This document shows, piece by piece, positions 11,694 through 25,024 of a DNA stretch of 64,000 nt. Under the pieces are notes generated by a model. That model was not told where the DNA came from. It saw nothing but the letters and a program-made list of their open reading frames with translations, and searched no databases. Location of the stretch: positions 3,690,501-3,754,500 of the forward strand of contig CM034131.1 of NCBI GenBank assembly GCA_019914995.1, given 5' to 3'. The DNA is from Acanthochlamys bracteata. Taxonomy: Eukaryota > Streptophyta > Magnoliopsida > Pandanales > Velloziaceae. The position numbers and the translations under genes are program-made. Within the stretch, counting starts at the first letter, position 1. The number at the start of each line of letters is the position of its first letter.

Positions 11694-12160
11694 GGAGTGA
11701 AACATTCCTCTCATTTTCTTTGCTATGGTATCTTTGAGTTGTCAAACTCTAACAGTACATATACGAGGTGCATAAATAAACACAACAGTTCCATTGACCA
11801 TGAGCAACAACTTCTATTGCTAGCAAACCAACAGAAAACTATTTCTTCAAAAATCTACATGATGTTCTTCAATTGCCTATAAGACTATTTCCTTACTTCA
11901 CTTTTAAGCAACAACAAGGTCATGTTTTCACTGTCAAATTCCAACTCATCTTTCTTTGCTCTGAGCCATTGATGTCTCTTTCTTACTCTAACCTGTTTTA
12001 AAGTATGGCATCTTCTTTGCAACTTCGTCTACATCACTAGCTGGAGAGACATCATTCTTCTCCCCTTTCCATTTCAATATTCCATTTGAAAGCATAAAAC
12101 AAAGCCAAAGTAAAACAAGGTTGGCATGCATGGCAAGAACATGACATATGAGTTATAGTG
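11694..12160. other. Unassigned DNA, with a faint coding-like stretch on the minus strand
   Basis: The minus strand between 12100 and 11990 reads WKGEKNDVSPASDVDEVAKK-MPYFKTG before a GT (CAGGTTAGAG). It looks like an exon end, but no family is recognised and no partner exon is certain. See also 13735-13930, across the solo LTR. Confidence 0.25.
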
Positions 12161-13727
12161 TGTTAGATATTCCTGCAATATTAATTCAAGAGGGGAGGGT
12201 GAATTGAGTTAGTCTATAAAAATTTTCGTTAAGTTTGTTATCCTACTGGCAGGGAGCTAACAGTCGGCTGTGTCAATACTGTAACCTGCAGACAGAGAGA
12301 GTTAGAGTGTTTACTGACATAAGTGACAAAGAGTAGTTCTCAGGGTATTTAACGTGGTTCGGCAAAACCCTTTTGCCTACATCCACGGTCGCTCTATCAC
12401 CAGAGCCAAAGCTTCACTAGACCTTTAATAAGCTACAAATACACCTTGAGCAAAGTGCTTCGCCAAGCACACTTACTCTACCGGGTTTCTTCGTCAAGAC
12501 AACCCCTAACAACCGACTGGACGCGCCTGTCCCCCTAGCTGATTTGCTAGCACTATTATAAGGTCTAAGAGCTTACACCAAGCTCTACCTGAGCTTTCTT
12601 TACCGGTGCCTGCAGCACCACCTTTACACTGTCAGTAAGAGATTACAAGTAAATAAACCAAGATTGAGCACAGGATCTATCTCATTAATGTTAAGTGTTT
12701 ATGATGTGATTCAGATGAGATGATCGGAGAGGTTGCTGAGAGAGATTTCTTCAATATGATTTGCAGCAAGATTTGTTTGTGTGGAGTAGTGGAGTTCGTG
12801 ACCAGCAGTAGGATATTTTTGAATAGAGTGGTAGAGTTCTTGTATATCTCTGTTTTTGGTTGGGTTCTCTCTACTTCTGTTTTTCTTTATGTTCTCTCCC
12901 TATTTTTCTCTCTTTCTCCACCATGTTTCTTCGTTGCTGTGACTCCCTTCTTATAGAGTTTCTTTCCTGTGCAGGAGCCGTTGAGGAACGTTGCTGTTGG
13001 CGCTCGGTTCTTCACGTCAAAGAAGAAGTGGTGTTGTCTAGTGGTCCTTCAGCTGTGTTTGTGCAAAGTCTTCGTTGCATTGAATGCGTTGTAGAAGTTT
13101 GAATTTGCTGCCAACGATTGAAAACTTAATTTAGCTAAGCTTCTATCTGAGACTCGGTGAGATAATGAGTTGATATGGCATGTCCATAATAAATGCAGTG
13201 CAGGTTGACTTCTTTACTTGATCAAGGACTTTGACTGCTTTCTTTCCTTGATTATTGAGCTTTCCTTTTGTGTGAGATTGAAGATAATTTTAGCTCTTGT
13301 GAATCTTCTGTTTGAAATGTTTCAATCCGTTGTGAATGCAGGTGATTTTAAAGCAAGGAAAATTCTGCTGCCGTTGAACACAAGGGTTTGTTTCGAAACA
13401 GAGAAGTCTTCTTATGCTTCAGTAGTCGAACAGCTTGACTGAATTGTGGCTGTGGCATCCTCTGTCCCGTATGCTGTTCTCTGTCCCGCTTCGAGCAGTC
13501 GAGCAGCTGACTGTGATGTGGCTGTGGCATCCTCTGTCCCGTGTGCTGTTCTCTGTCCAGTATGTAGTAGCAAAGCAGTTGGCTATATGATGGCTGTTCT
13601 TGTCTGCTGTAAATTAAATGATTTTTATTTGTCTAATCCTGCAGACTTATTTTCAGATTATTAGTCTTATATAAATCATAGTTCTTAATTCTTTGTTATC
13701 ATCAAAATTATCCTTATAATTCCAACA
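12161..13727 (-). mobile_element. Solo LTR of the Sirevirus-like family, minus strand
   Basis: Plus-strand start TGTTAGATATTCCTG and end ATTCCAACA are the reverse complements of the LTR ends seen at 1652-5383, and the body matches those LTRs. Identical 5-mers TAGTG flank it (12156-12160 and 13728-13732), so it is a clean insertion reduced to one LTR by recombination. At 1567 bp it is longer than the other copies, partly because of an internal 72-bp duplication. Short open frames inside (12720-13660) are LTR sequence, not genes. Confidence 0.92.
13446..13589. repeat. 72-bp tandem duplication within the solo LTR
   Basis: GTGGCTGTGGCATCCTCTGT starts at 13446 and again at 13518. The two units run nearly identically through ATGCTGTTCTCTGTCC. 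Only a single version is seen in the LTRs at 1.8 and 4.1 kb. Confidence 0.8.
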
Positions 13728-13734
13728 TAGTGGG

Positions 13735-13930
13735 TGTAAGGTGATGGCCTTTTCTTTCTTTTGATTGTCTTTTGAGCAAATGACCTTTTGATAAGGTGTA
13801 GCTGGCAGGCAGATAGCTTGAATTGATTCTAATACCGCAACCACTTTCCTCACCAAAGAGCCCATCAATATGTTTAACACTAAGAGTAGCACTCATTATA
13901 CTTGATTCATCGCATTTACACAAACAATAT
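13735..13930 (-). pseudogene. Possible coding relic, family not recognised
   Basis: A minus-strand frame open for about 60 codons (CKCDESSIMSATLSVKHIDG ... YLPASYTLSKGHLL) ends at the solo LTR. A second frame over the same bases is also open, so coding is uncertain. If the LTR (with its TAGTG duplication) is removed the frame runs into 12155. I do not assign a function; it may be a decayed exon of a gene that the transposons broke. Confidence 0.25.
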
Positions 13931-16900
13931 ATAAACCCTAATTATCATAGTCTGATAGGCTAAACCTCCTGATGTAAACAAGATTCGGCCTATAGTGTTG
14001 GAGTGCATGGCAAATTAATCAAAGTTCTAACTAGCAAGTGATAATATTCATATTGTTGAGGACTTAGAAAGTAAAAGCTATTTTTTGGTCAAAGTCACCA
14101 ACTAAATTGAAGGACCAAACTGACTTGCATAGTTTTGAAAGGACTACAACTTCCAACGTTTTGTACAGATCACTATTTGCCGCATAAATTCTACTCTGAC
14201 TTGATTATGTTATTTTAGAACGTTTAATTCTAAAAGGCAAGAAAGATCCTAAAAGTGTGCACTATTTTCACCACTTGGACTACGAAGTTTCTTTCACTTT
14301 CTACATGCCCTAATCTGACCTTTTGTTGGACAAACTTATAAAACTAACTCAAAAGGAGAGAGATTAATTAAATCGATAACTAAAAATTTCGAATATAATC
14401 TTTTTGTGAAGTGGCAACAATGTAATCAACTATAATAAAGCTATTTCTCATATAAAGACAAATAAATATGAATAGTTAAAGATAGTAAGGAACTAGTTGA
14501 CTAATCAACAACCATGTCTGATACAGATAGAAATTAGTTTTTGTAGTCCAATTTTACTATACAAAGTAAATAATAAAAGGATTTACTATACAAACACATA
14601 ATAACTTTTATGATTTAGTAAATGATAGTATATATTCTCCCTAACTACTTCTATTTGTTGCTTCTTTTTTTTCTTTTATATTTTTCTTCTCTAATCTCAC
14701 AATTTGAATCTTCAAACATTTTAAATTCTTCGAGTTATTTTTTCCGTGCAGGCTACAATGTTGTCAACTTGCTTTATCGCATGATTTGTTGGTCGCTTGC
14801 TCTGTCGCGTGATCTATTGGCCGCTACTCTATGAGTCTTGATCGGGTGAGTGTTCAACGGGTCTTCTAAGTAGATCTTCTTCTAGCTCTTCTAATCACAT
14901 TAATTTTATCGATATTTCTTGATTTGATCATCCCATAAGCATTAAATGCACAAGCCAGGCACATTGAATTTGTTATCTTTCATATGCTTGCTTGTTACCT
15001 ACTAGAAATTCTTCCTTAATTTGGTCCCCCACTATAAGAATAGCTTGGATGGCTGTGATGAATCAAGGTCGTATTTGAATCTTCTCTCTGAATGTTACTA
15101 ATCGGTCTGGTGAGGTTTTACACAGTGTTTCATTCCTCCATGTTTGCTTTCAGGTTAATTTATTATTCAGATTGATGCACTTTATCATCACTTAATATTG
15201 TAAAGTTTACTTGATCGTCACCTTTATTATTCAGATTTCTTCCTTCAATATATATTTCATAAGTGAATTTGATCATCACTATAATACTTTAACATAATGA
15301 ACTTTGATATACGATGGATGACGGCTTGAATCTTCTTCTTAAATTTATCATCAAATTTGTAATAATTTCTATTTTATCAGCTCCATGTATTTTCATCAAT
15401 TTGCATAGCGGCTCAATATGGCTCAATTTGGTGATGCAATATTATAGCAAGATAATGATTACTTATATGATAATTTTTTGTAAATAAATATATTTTTTTA
15501 AAGAACAATATTTGGGAGTAGACTCAATTTTATAATGTCGGTGAACTATGTGTCAGATATCACTTTTATTTTGTGTTTTAAATCTTCTCTTATTGTATAT
15601 GTGATCAACTTTTGATGTGAAAGTAATGCTGGTATGATGGTCTAATATTGATGCAAAATCAAGCTCAAATAGAATCTGCAATATGTTAAAATCGTCTCTA
15701 AAATATGAATGTTACTTTCTAATGCCTCCATATTAACAGCAACATAGCAACAAATTAGTCAGCTACTGTTTGTGGTATCATCTACTATCCTTTGTTCCAT
15801 TATCTTACAATCAATAACAAACATCTCTTGCATATATATACATTTGTTCTTTACGAAAAATGTCTCCTTGAGATATAGCTGAAAAATAGCTGGTTATTCT
15901 TATGCTATTGTATATTGATGACTTTTTTTGTGTAATTTATAAACATGTAATTAATAAACAACTTATTATTTAAACAATTAATTCACATAATTTATAAACT
16001 ATAATTATTAATTATTTTTATCAAATTAATTTTCGAGTCTCAATAGTTTGATTTTTTTAATGAAAATCTGCATAATTTGATTGTGGTTGTCAAAATTGAT
16101 TGTTTGATGATAGCACCTTTCTATTTCAAGAGCAAAAAGCTTTGATGTGATACAATATAAATTAGTCCATCAGTTCATTCAAGGTTGAATACTGAAAACT
16201 ATGAACTCTATCGATTCAAGTGGAGTTTAATCAAATCTTAGACGAGACCATTTGCAACTACTTGTATGATTTCATATCTTGATTAATAAAAAACAAAAGA
16301 GGTATTTGCTAGCTTTGGTAAAGTAGGATTCCTGTCTGCCTTAAAAGAAAGTCAAAGAACACTAAATTCATGTTGTCCTGCACGCATCCCACACCGAATC
16401 AATCAAATTATTATCGTGGAGCCTGCCTTGATCGAGAAAACATTACATCACTCTCTAATTGTAGCCTTTGTTCCCCCATCAAAATTGTTCCAATTCCAAC
16501 ACAATTATTAATTCTCTCTTCCACGACTTGGTTTATGGTTGGATAGTGCCTTCTAATTTCACGTACCAGATCTGGCCTGCCTTGTACGTCGAAACATTTA
16601 CGTCGTCCTCATCAATCGAGAAGCTTGACTTGGACCACCACCTTGTGAAGCCATTTGTCCAAAAAAATTAAGCAGAAAGAAATTGATAGGTGTGCATTGC
16701 ATTCTCTTATTTTCTTCCGCTCTTTTATGTACTATTATTATTATATTGCTGTTGTTGTTAGCTGAGCTAGACAACATCAATTTAATTTATTTACTAAGAC
16801 CAAACCAGACGTTGTCATTATATTTATTTTTTTGCAAATTCATACTTTGCAAGCTAATTAAATTAAGTTGATAATAAAAGTTCAACTCCTTCTCGGTTGC

Positions 16901-16935
16901 ATTACATATACATCTAAGAAGTATATATAACAACA
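13931..16935. other. AT-rich intergenic DNA, nothing firm seen
   Basis: Long stretch without a convincing frame. Local C/T-rich patches (14640-14720 and 16440-16670) resemble transcribed leaders, but no ORF, splice series or known family is supported. Confidence 0.4.
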
Positions 16936-17105
16936 GACAAAAGCCCCGTTTGGAATTACAGAAAAATTTAAAAGTTTTTAGAAAGATTTGTTAAATTATT
17001 TAAAAATAAATTTATTATAGTTTAAATGTAAAAATTATTTACATAATAATTTATAATATGTTAAATAAATATGCAAGATTAATTCAAAAAAGATGGGTGA
17101 ATTTA
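16936..17105 (-). repeat. AT-rich MITE-like repeat, partial copy
   Basis: Begins GCCCCGTTTGGAATTAC, the reverse of the CAATTCCAAACGGG end seen at 51935-51950, then low-complexity A/T runs typical of this family. Confidence 0.45.
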
Positions 17106-18610
17106 GTTGATAATTAAAAAAAATTTTGATTATCAGAAGTTTCTGCAGGTAGCCGATATACATACGACTATGTGTATGATAAGTCTTGCAAAAAATATTA
17201 GTACAATAATTTTTTTATCGTAAGAAGTTTTACAGTAAATCAATGCATCAGCATGAAAAATTCAAAACTCTTGCCTGACTGCTATCTAATTCCTCTACCT
17301 GAGTTTGCTTTTATTATTTGATGTGGGTCACAACAAGTTATTTGTTATTTTTTATTTGGAGCTAAGTTAAATGGTAAATCTTCTCTGTGAATTCATTGCT
17401 GATCATTTTAGTTTTGGTAACTTGACTTGTGCAATCTTCTCCACTGATGTAAATACTCTGAATCTTGAGCTAATAATAATTCTTTATTCAGTTTCCTCCT
17501 TCAGAGTAAAGATGTAGTATTTAGACAGCTGACTGCTCTTCTATCTCTGTGTGGTATATTTCAGGCTATTTTTTGTGCGAATAATAATAATCATATAACT
17601 ACTCTTTTGTTCCGTAAATAGATAGTAACCATATAGCAGGCAATTAGGTGATTGTTTGTAGATGAAAAATCTTCATGTGCTATAACTGGATTTTTGTTTA
17701 TTATGTGTAGAATAAATCTTATTTGTAAAATTTTGTAGAATTTGATTCAAATCATTAATTCATATAAACTTATAAACTATAATTTTTAATCATTTTAATC
17801 ATCAAAAATATATCAGGAGTTCTAACATAATATATAATTATTCATATATCTTAAATTGTAATAAACATTCTAAATTATACAAAAATTCTTTTCCTTTGAA
17901 AATTAGAATACGTTCTTAAAATGCAATCTCTAACAGCTCCAAAGTTAGGCTGAGCATAGAAGATAACGATGCCTGCCAATGGCCACAAACATGATAGTGG
18001 TTAAGATTAATATAGATGCAGTTCATTGAGATGTGCATGAAAGCTAGCTAGTGAGATTAGCAATATTAGGAAAGAGCAGTTCTTGTTGATGTATCTGTAA
18101 GTTAATGAACATAGACATGGACACAACATCATACATACAATAGTACCGGGAGCGGGTTGAGACATGCCATTACTAACCTATGACAACATATATTAAATGA
18201 ATAATTATTAATAGATTGAAATATCTGTTAATATAAATAAATAATTGCGCGGAGGTCCCCTGACGATATGCACAAATTGATGTGGAGGATGATTATAACA
18301 GTGAGTGCATTCCCCATAAGTAATTAAAGTGAAAATGATGCAAATAGCAAAACACAAACAGATAGACCCAAAAGAAAGTTTACACGTCAGTCAGTTAGTT
18401 GATTGGTTTAATGAAAGAATAACAGATTCATCTGCATTGGAGTCAGAAACTCAGAATTAAAGCCGAGTCAGCAATAGCGCTAGGTGTTTTCCTTTAATTT
18501 TGAAGTAGGAGCGTAACGTACGCTGCACAGATAGTAGTAGATATAAAGTGGCAAGGGATAAGGCACAAAGCATGGCGGCAAGAGTTTGCATGATTCGTTT
18601 TAGCCTTTAG
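17106..18610. other. AT-rich intergenic DNA, nothing firm seen
   Basis: No open frame above noise and no recognised repeat apart from scattered A/T-rich segments. Confidence 0.4.
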
Positions 18611-18619
18611 AAAAAGGAA

Positions 18620-18780
18620 TAAACTGTAATCTGAATAAAAAGATCTCACTACATAGAATTTTTCTATACTTTCTAAATTTTAAATAAATTTTTTAGATAC
18701 TTATAAAATGTGTATTAAAAAACGTAGAATGAAAAATTGAAAGGTTTCGTTGGGGAAACGCAAAGCCAAACGCCCCCGTA
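18620..18780 (+). repeat. AT-rich MITE-like repeat copy
   Basis: Contains AAAAAGATCTCACTACATAG and AATTTTTCTATACTTTCTAA, then CTTATAAAATGTGTATT and an end CAAAGCCAAACGCCCCC. The same order is found at 51790-51950 and 39690-39815. Non-coding. Confidence 0.65.
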
Positions 18781-19402
18781 TTAAAACCATATCCTTTTTC
18801 TATTACATACGATGATTCATTTTCATTTCATCAACTAATCCGGCACTCTTTCTCGTGCATCTAGTACCGCTCTAATTTGCTTCTCTTGACCGTTACCTTT
18901 AATTAATTTTCATCAAGAGCGTATTTCAAATGTCTATAACTGAAATTAAAAAAATTAAAAAATAAACAGTGAAGTTTCTTAAAAAATGGATTAGAAGCGA
19001 AATTCAGTATTCGTGTTTCAATTAATTTTTGAAGTTGGAAGTAAAGCTCAAACTTGTGTTTCAATTATTTTTTAAATTAAAGTTCAATTTTTATATTATA
19101 ATTATTTTTAAAATTTAGAACTAAAATAAGTTGAAAGTGATATATAATATTTATAAATAAAAAAATTAAAAATATTAAATTTTGCTAACTATTTATTTAG
19201 TTAAAATTCAACTATACTTATTATATAAGATTTAATAATTATATAATATACTCAATTAACAGAGTATTATATATTTTATAATAAACTTGTCATATAAAAA
19301 TTATAATATTCTAATAATAATCATGCAAATTAAAAATTTATACCAAACACTTATAATACAATGACAATGAAATATAAAAGTCACAATTACAATACTAGGT
19401 TT
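18781..19402. other. A/T-rich intergenic DNA
   Basis: Nothing beyond low-complexity A/T sequence is recognised. Confidence 0.35.
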
Positions 19403-19665
19403 CACAAAATATATTAAACGTATATTACATAATATCATGTAATACTCCAAGACATAAAATACATTACATTTATATTACACTAACGTCACAATAGCATTAT
19501 AATTTGACATGTCATAAAATTTATCATATTTATATTACATTGATATTATAAGTAATACTATAATATTATATGCCACAAATATATTACACTTCTATAGACT
19601 AATATTATAGTTGGTATTACAATAATATATATCACAAAATACATCAAACTTTATTACACTAGTCT
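19403..19665. repeat. Imperfect tandem repeat, about 50-61 bp units, 4-5 copies
   Basis: Units start CACAAAATATATTAAACG (19403), CATAAAATACATTAC (19453), CATAAAATTTATCAT (19513), CACAAATATATTACAC (19574) and CACAAAATACATCAAAC (19633). Each carries a TATATTACA-type core. AT-rich, non-coding. Confidence 0.8.
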
Positions 19666-20830
19666 TCTTGTCTATTGGTGTTGTTGATGTTTTTTATTGT
19701 TTTCATTAGTATGTCATATAGATCCTGTTAAACAAAAATGGGCAAGTCTGATTTTTCCCTTCTGAATAAGTACCACTATTCAGCATCATGTAAAATGCTT
19801 GAGACTCATTGACATATACAGCTACAAACAAAAAAGTAGTTCTCCCATTACATGGTAATCTAGCAAGCACATTTTCTTTTTTGAAATTTGAGCAATTCAG
19901 CAACCTTACTGCACTACTCAATTATAACAACAAAATATTCGCCACATTGCCCCTAATCATGGATCTGCCTCGTCGAAAAGAAAGAAATCTTCTTTACGAA
20001 TGGAGGATTCTTCTTTCTTTGCTGCGGATCAAATTCAACAATAACTATAACATAAAGAAATGTTTTACATAAGCAAACCTTCATATTTGCATCAAGTACA
20101 ATCATGAATCTAGAATAAGGCTTATTCACTAATGAAGAACTGCAACGAGATTTGGTTTCTATAGCTTTTAACAATATTTTCATATGCAAGTGCCATCCTT
20201 CAAAGCTTGTGCAAAGCAAAATCCTATCCAAATCTATTGCAAATACTTCATTTTGACACTCTTAAAGTCAAACAGAAATAATAATAAGTTAGTGCTATCT
20301 ATAAAGACTGAACTTTTTCTATTTCTACAAAATGTTAACGTGAACATAACAATGATGATCAAATTCCACAAACCTCCAAAAGCTACTGCGAGCCAATTGC
20401 TTATATTCTCGAGCCCATCTCTATAGATTCTTCTCTTCTTGTTCCAGCTTCATCACTGCACAAACAACACAACAAATTCTCAAAAATATGAAAAAATAGA
20501 ACATTGATAATTAAAAACCCCAATTCCATCTTTATAGCAATGAAATCCAATTCTCTACTTTGATATTTAAAGCAAAATTGTCGTAAAATGATCTAATTCA
20601 GTTGATCAATATCAACATATTACCATTGGAGAATTGAAATTTTTAATCTAGAATTATATCCAAAACTAACCTTAAATTTTAAAGAATCAGCACACTGCTT
20701 TTTTCTTTCATCTGAGAAAAATAAAATCGTTGTTGTGCCGCTTGTGAATTACCCAATGCTCACCAAATCACTCGAATTTGCTAACCCCGTCCATGATTCG
20801 CTTTTGAATTGTAAATAAAATATATTTTAT
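19666..20830 (-). other. Region with minus-strand coding-like pieces, unassigned
   Basis: Minus-strand open stretches at 20231-19953 (EGWHLHMKILLKAIETKSRC) and 19921-19706 (NCSNFKKENVLARLPCNGRT) are separated by sequence that could be an intron. Several frames are open over the same bases and internal stops occur. I recognise no family; treat as a possible gene relic at most. Confidence 0.2.
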
Positions 20831-22396
20831 ATATTAATATAGAAAAGTTAAGCTACAATGAGTACACTAATCAAAAAAATCGTGACTACTAAATTGTATA
20901 GAGAAAGGCCTTTTGTGCTCTAATATAGCGATAAAATAAAAACACTATCACCTCAAATATATTCAATATCAACATAATATGATATTATAACTTTACAAGT
21001 TAGGAGCAAATAGCTTAGCGAGAGCTACATAGACCAACTAGTTAGTAGTACTAGCAAGAACAAATGCAATCACTTTTTTTCTACAACGAAGCAGATCGAG
21101 ATACGTAAAAGAAGAGTTTCTTTTAAAGGAGTTTGTTTCTTTCAGTCGTATAATTTTTTTTACTAAAAGTTATTTTAACTTCACTTTCAATTATTTTTAA
21201 TTTATTTTGTAAATACAAATGTGCTAAAAGGTACTTTCACCTTAAGGACATTTACCTATAGGAGAAATATGATATTTATTACTTTTGGTAAAATATTAGG
21301 AATTTGAGCGTCACTTAATTATTAAGCTATTTATTTATGCAGTAGAACCTATTAGTATAAATAATGGTGGCTATATTTATTAGATACAATTTTATTTTGA
21401 GAAATATTTGCTCCGAGTAATATTTCACAATAATCTGTGAGATATTCACTAGCCTTCTTCTCTTGATCCTGTTTTTATCACTGAATCTGAATTCCCGTTT
21501 CCTTGCGCCGCCACTAGGGCACCGATGTCTTCCCTTATTTCATCTCTCCAATCAAGTTCTCCCTACTCCTTTCCAACAATTTGTTCTGTCGTTCTTCAGC
21601 TCGCGAGGAATTTGTCCATCAACATCTTGACAATTGCTCTCTCATCGCCATGATCTTCCCCAATTGTCTCCTTTCGACAAATCGAAGCCCTCCAAAAAAA
21701 CGGCACTCTACCTGATTCAGCATCGTTACAGGTTGCGAAGAAGGAAATAGTCGCGTGAGTTGTTGAGGTCACTATATGGGAACAACTTTTTCAGCGTAGT
21801 CTTGGCATGTCGGTTTGCATACTGAGTCAACTAGATTAATTTCGAGTTATCCCAAAGATGACCAGACCCGCTTAAAGTATAAGGTTATCTTCAGGTCAAC
21901 TCGATAATGACCTAAACCTGTGTAAGAGTGAACTTGAACATAATTTAAATGGGTTAGGTTTGGATTAGGTATATGTGTCGGTCAAATTTGCCATCCTTCA
22001 TTGTTTGAAGTGTTTCCAAATTATCTTTTACTTTTAATTTATTCAACTTTGCATTACCTAAGAAATTATATTATTATAAAATTTCTTAAATATTATTGTC
22101 GTAATGGATTTCACTATGCTTAATCCTTGTGACATAATTGTAACCTTGAGAGAAGGCTGTGGGAGGTCTTATTAGTTCTTGGATAAACTAGTTTAGGTAT
22201 AGGTTAGTTAGTTCATACTACACCTTTGGGGAAGCGTGTATGTGACTGTCAATGGGACTTTGCAAAGTCTAACAGATTATGGCGGTTCTCCTTATGAGGA
22301 GACTCGAGTGGAGGCGAAGGTATTCTATGAAACATTTGATTTCGATGAATTTACGTTAACTAATATTAGTGAACTTTATATGAAGTCAAGTGATAT
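20831..22396. other. Unassigned intergenic DNA with a weak plus-strand frame at its end
   Basis: 21440-21740 is unusually C-rich for the region and may be an old leader or exon. 22236-22396 is an open frame (TVNGTLQSLTDYGGSPYEET ... FDFDEFTLTNISELY) that runs into the gypsy solo LTR. It looks protein-like, but I do not recognise it. Confidence 0.3.
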
Positions 22397-25019
22397 TGTC
22401 ATACTCCATAATTTGCAAGTGAGCTGAGTCCAACTAAAACTAACTATCATATTATCACTAATTCCCTATTTTTTATTTTTGTTCTAACAGCTACCCATTT
22501 TCTTCTTTCTCCCGACGCAGCTGCTCCCCTACCCCCTCTCCCCTACACACGGTGATTGTCCGGCTTTAAATCTTCTTCTTCGGCAGCAGAAGCATCTCTT
22601 TCACATGCAATTTTCAGTTTTCTTCTCCTCGTCCCTCGCCGTTGTATTTTTCTCCAACTTCATCGCGCGGGGTGAAATCTGAAATTTTCGCCGGACTTCA
22701 GGCAGCGTAAGCAACTAAAACACATCCTCTTATCTCAATAATGCACCTTTCTTGTCAATTGAGTCAATTTCACTTTATTTAGGAATTTCATCGCCGGGCC
22801 AGCAAAATCGTTTTGGACGATTTTGGCCGCCGGTTTGTAATTGATGTTTTGGAGTATTTCTCTTAGCTCGGTGGTAATGATTTACTTCTCGCAGCTGCTT
22901 GGATTTTTTTTGGGCCGAAATTTCTTCTGGCCAACACTATTCATGCCGAAATCCGACAGTCTAGTGGGCCCCACCTGTAGGTGAGTTAAATTACGTGTTA
23001 GCGTGCGTTAAACGCTACTATTTTGATGGATAATTAATTAGTTTTTGATTAGGTGATTGCTAGGTTGAAGAATCGGTGATTTTCAGTGGTTCGAAGCTAA
23101 TTTGGAAATTTATCATCTTATTTAATTGGTAAGCTTTCTAATTTTGCTAACGCTACTATATTTGAGTAATGGATATGATTAAATGATTGGTGGAATGGAT
23201 GAATATTTAGAAAGAGATTCTGCTGCTACGGCGATATAATTATAATTGTTTGTGCTATATATTATAGTTGTTAGATTCGTTCCGTTCAACGCAATTAAGT
23301 AATAGATGTGTCTGTATGTGTTATAGCTTTTCGCTGAAGAACGTGAGCCGAGTGGCTTGATTTATAATAACTAGTGGACTAAGTGATCGCGAGAAAACAT
23401 GTGACGATTACCGTGCCTTTTCTTCTTAGCTTACGTTAGACTGCTGGCATAAGTAACACCTGCTTGGAACTTCGGCATAAATCGCCACTTTCTTTATATT
23501 GAATAAATTATTTCTCATGCTAGATAATGACTACATGTGTGGAGCATATTGGTAAGAATTCTCTATGAACTAATCTAGTAGAATGTGATAACTAAAGGTC
23601 TTAACGTTTGATTATATCTATAGCATGATTGATTACATATATCCTATTAGTTCTTACATATAATGTATAGTGCATTTGGAGTATGTTTGGAATGTTATCT
23701 ATGGTAATAGCAAGCATGGTAACTCTGCACGAATTGAGAATGACTATTGTTTAGGTTACATGATTATGATCTTTGAACATTGATGAATGAACTATGAAAC
23801 CACTTATGTGCATAGAAACATGATTTATATTGAAATATAAAGGTATTAGCTTACTTGTCATATTGCATAGACACTCAAGCTGCACGAGGGCAGCCGGGTC
23901 AGGAGGATTATTATATCAGGACCCCAGTGGGTGTGGGGCAGGCACCCACCTATGGCGATAATATTTTTAAGCCTATGGGCGTAGAGGTGATACCAAGGCC
24001 CATCCGTTTCGATCACCCGGGATGGTTGTACCTCGCCGAGACAGAAGTAGTCTGATTGTAGGTTGAGCTGGAGACTGGGTCTCGCTATATGTTATATATT
24101 TATTTTTCTAATTATCTAAGTAGTGTTACATCATGGATATAGATAGATATGCATGCATAATATCATATTAGAAGTGTTGGAATAGTGCATGGTGGACTTT
24201 ATGTATTTAGGATGCCATAGTGGAAGAAACATAAACTATGTTGTTTGTTCTCATAGTACATGGCATCTAATGAATATTGCATGATAATATAGTGTGATAT
24301 CTCTTGGACTATATTAGTTGCATGTCAAAGCCCTCTATATCTGTTTTTATTGGAAACTAGATTGGTATCGACGACCTAGAACCCGATAGAGCTTGTTCTG
24401 ATATATCGCTGCATTTGTTGCATGAAGCGGATAGGATAGAAACAATTAGGTAATGCATTAGAAGCGCTAAATGGTGCATTCTGTTATTTCACCTCACTGA
24501 GTCTGGGCTCATCTTTTTTTCTTTCTTTATCCTCTTCCCATATTCTAGGGGACTAGCAGGAGCTGATAGGATACAGCACTGAGTATTGGCATAGCGCGTC
24601 GATAATAGATCCGCATATTTATAGTTCATTTTGTCATATAGATAGCTCTGTTATTTTCTTAAGATATGTATTTTTCTTATATCTTTTTGGCCTTATATTT
24701 GATATTTAAATTTAAATTTTGGATATGTAAAAAGGTATGTGTGCGGCTACCAGTAGCCAATAGATATTTATTGGTTGGTTTTGGTATTGAAAGTATTTTG
24801 TTTATTTCTGTTTTATTTCGTCATTGTCAAGTGATTGATTAAGGTACAGGTTTTCATTTGAAATTTTAGAGAAAGTCTTGCCGAAACCTTTATTTGTTTG
24901 AAAATATTTGGTGAATCATTTATGGTGCTTTTGGGTCAGGCTTACAGGACTAGATCTAGTCTGGATGTTATCCAGACAAGTCTAGTCTAGACCGGTCGCG
25001 GTCTGGTTGGGTCGTGATA
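22397..25019 (+). mobile_element. Solo LTR of the Ty3/gypsy (Tekay/Del-like) family
   Basis: Flanked by GATAT on both sides (22392-22396 and 25020-25024), a perfect 5-bp target duplication. Starts TGTCATACTCC; the end is GTCGTGATA, where the usual CA has become TA. At 2623 bp it shares landmarks in order with the LTR at 7506-10007: the GATTACCGTGCC block (about 23408), ACTGAGTCTGGGCTCAT (about 24497) and GGCTACCAGTAGCCA (about 24745). It has no coding capacity; short frames at 23855-24055 are within the LTR. Confidence 0.82.
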
Positions 25020-25024
25020 GATAT

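Noticed and set aside
12720-13664. Several frames inside the solo LTR
   Set aside because: The same DNA is present, with broken frames, in the two LTRs at 1.65-5.4 kb.
19706-20470. Candidate multi-exon gene on the minus strand
   Set aside because: More than one frame is open over the same bases, stops interrupt the best reading, and I could not recognise a family; kept only as an unassigned region.
22500-22700. C/T-rich segment resembling a gene leader
   Set aside because: It lies inside the gypsy solo LTR, at the position of the similar C-rich segment at 7570-7800 in the other LTR.
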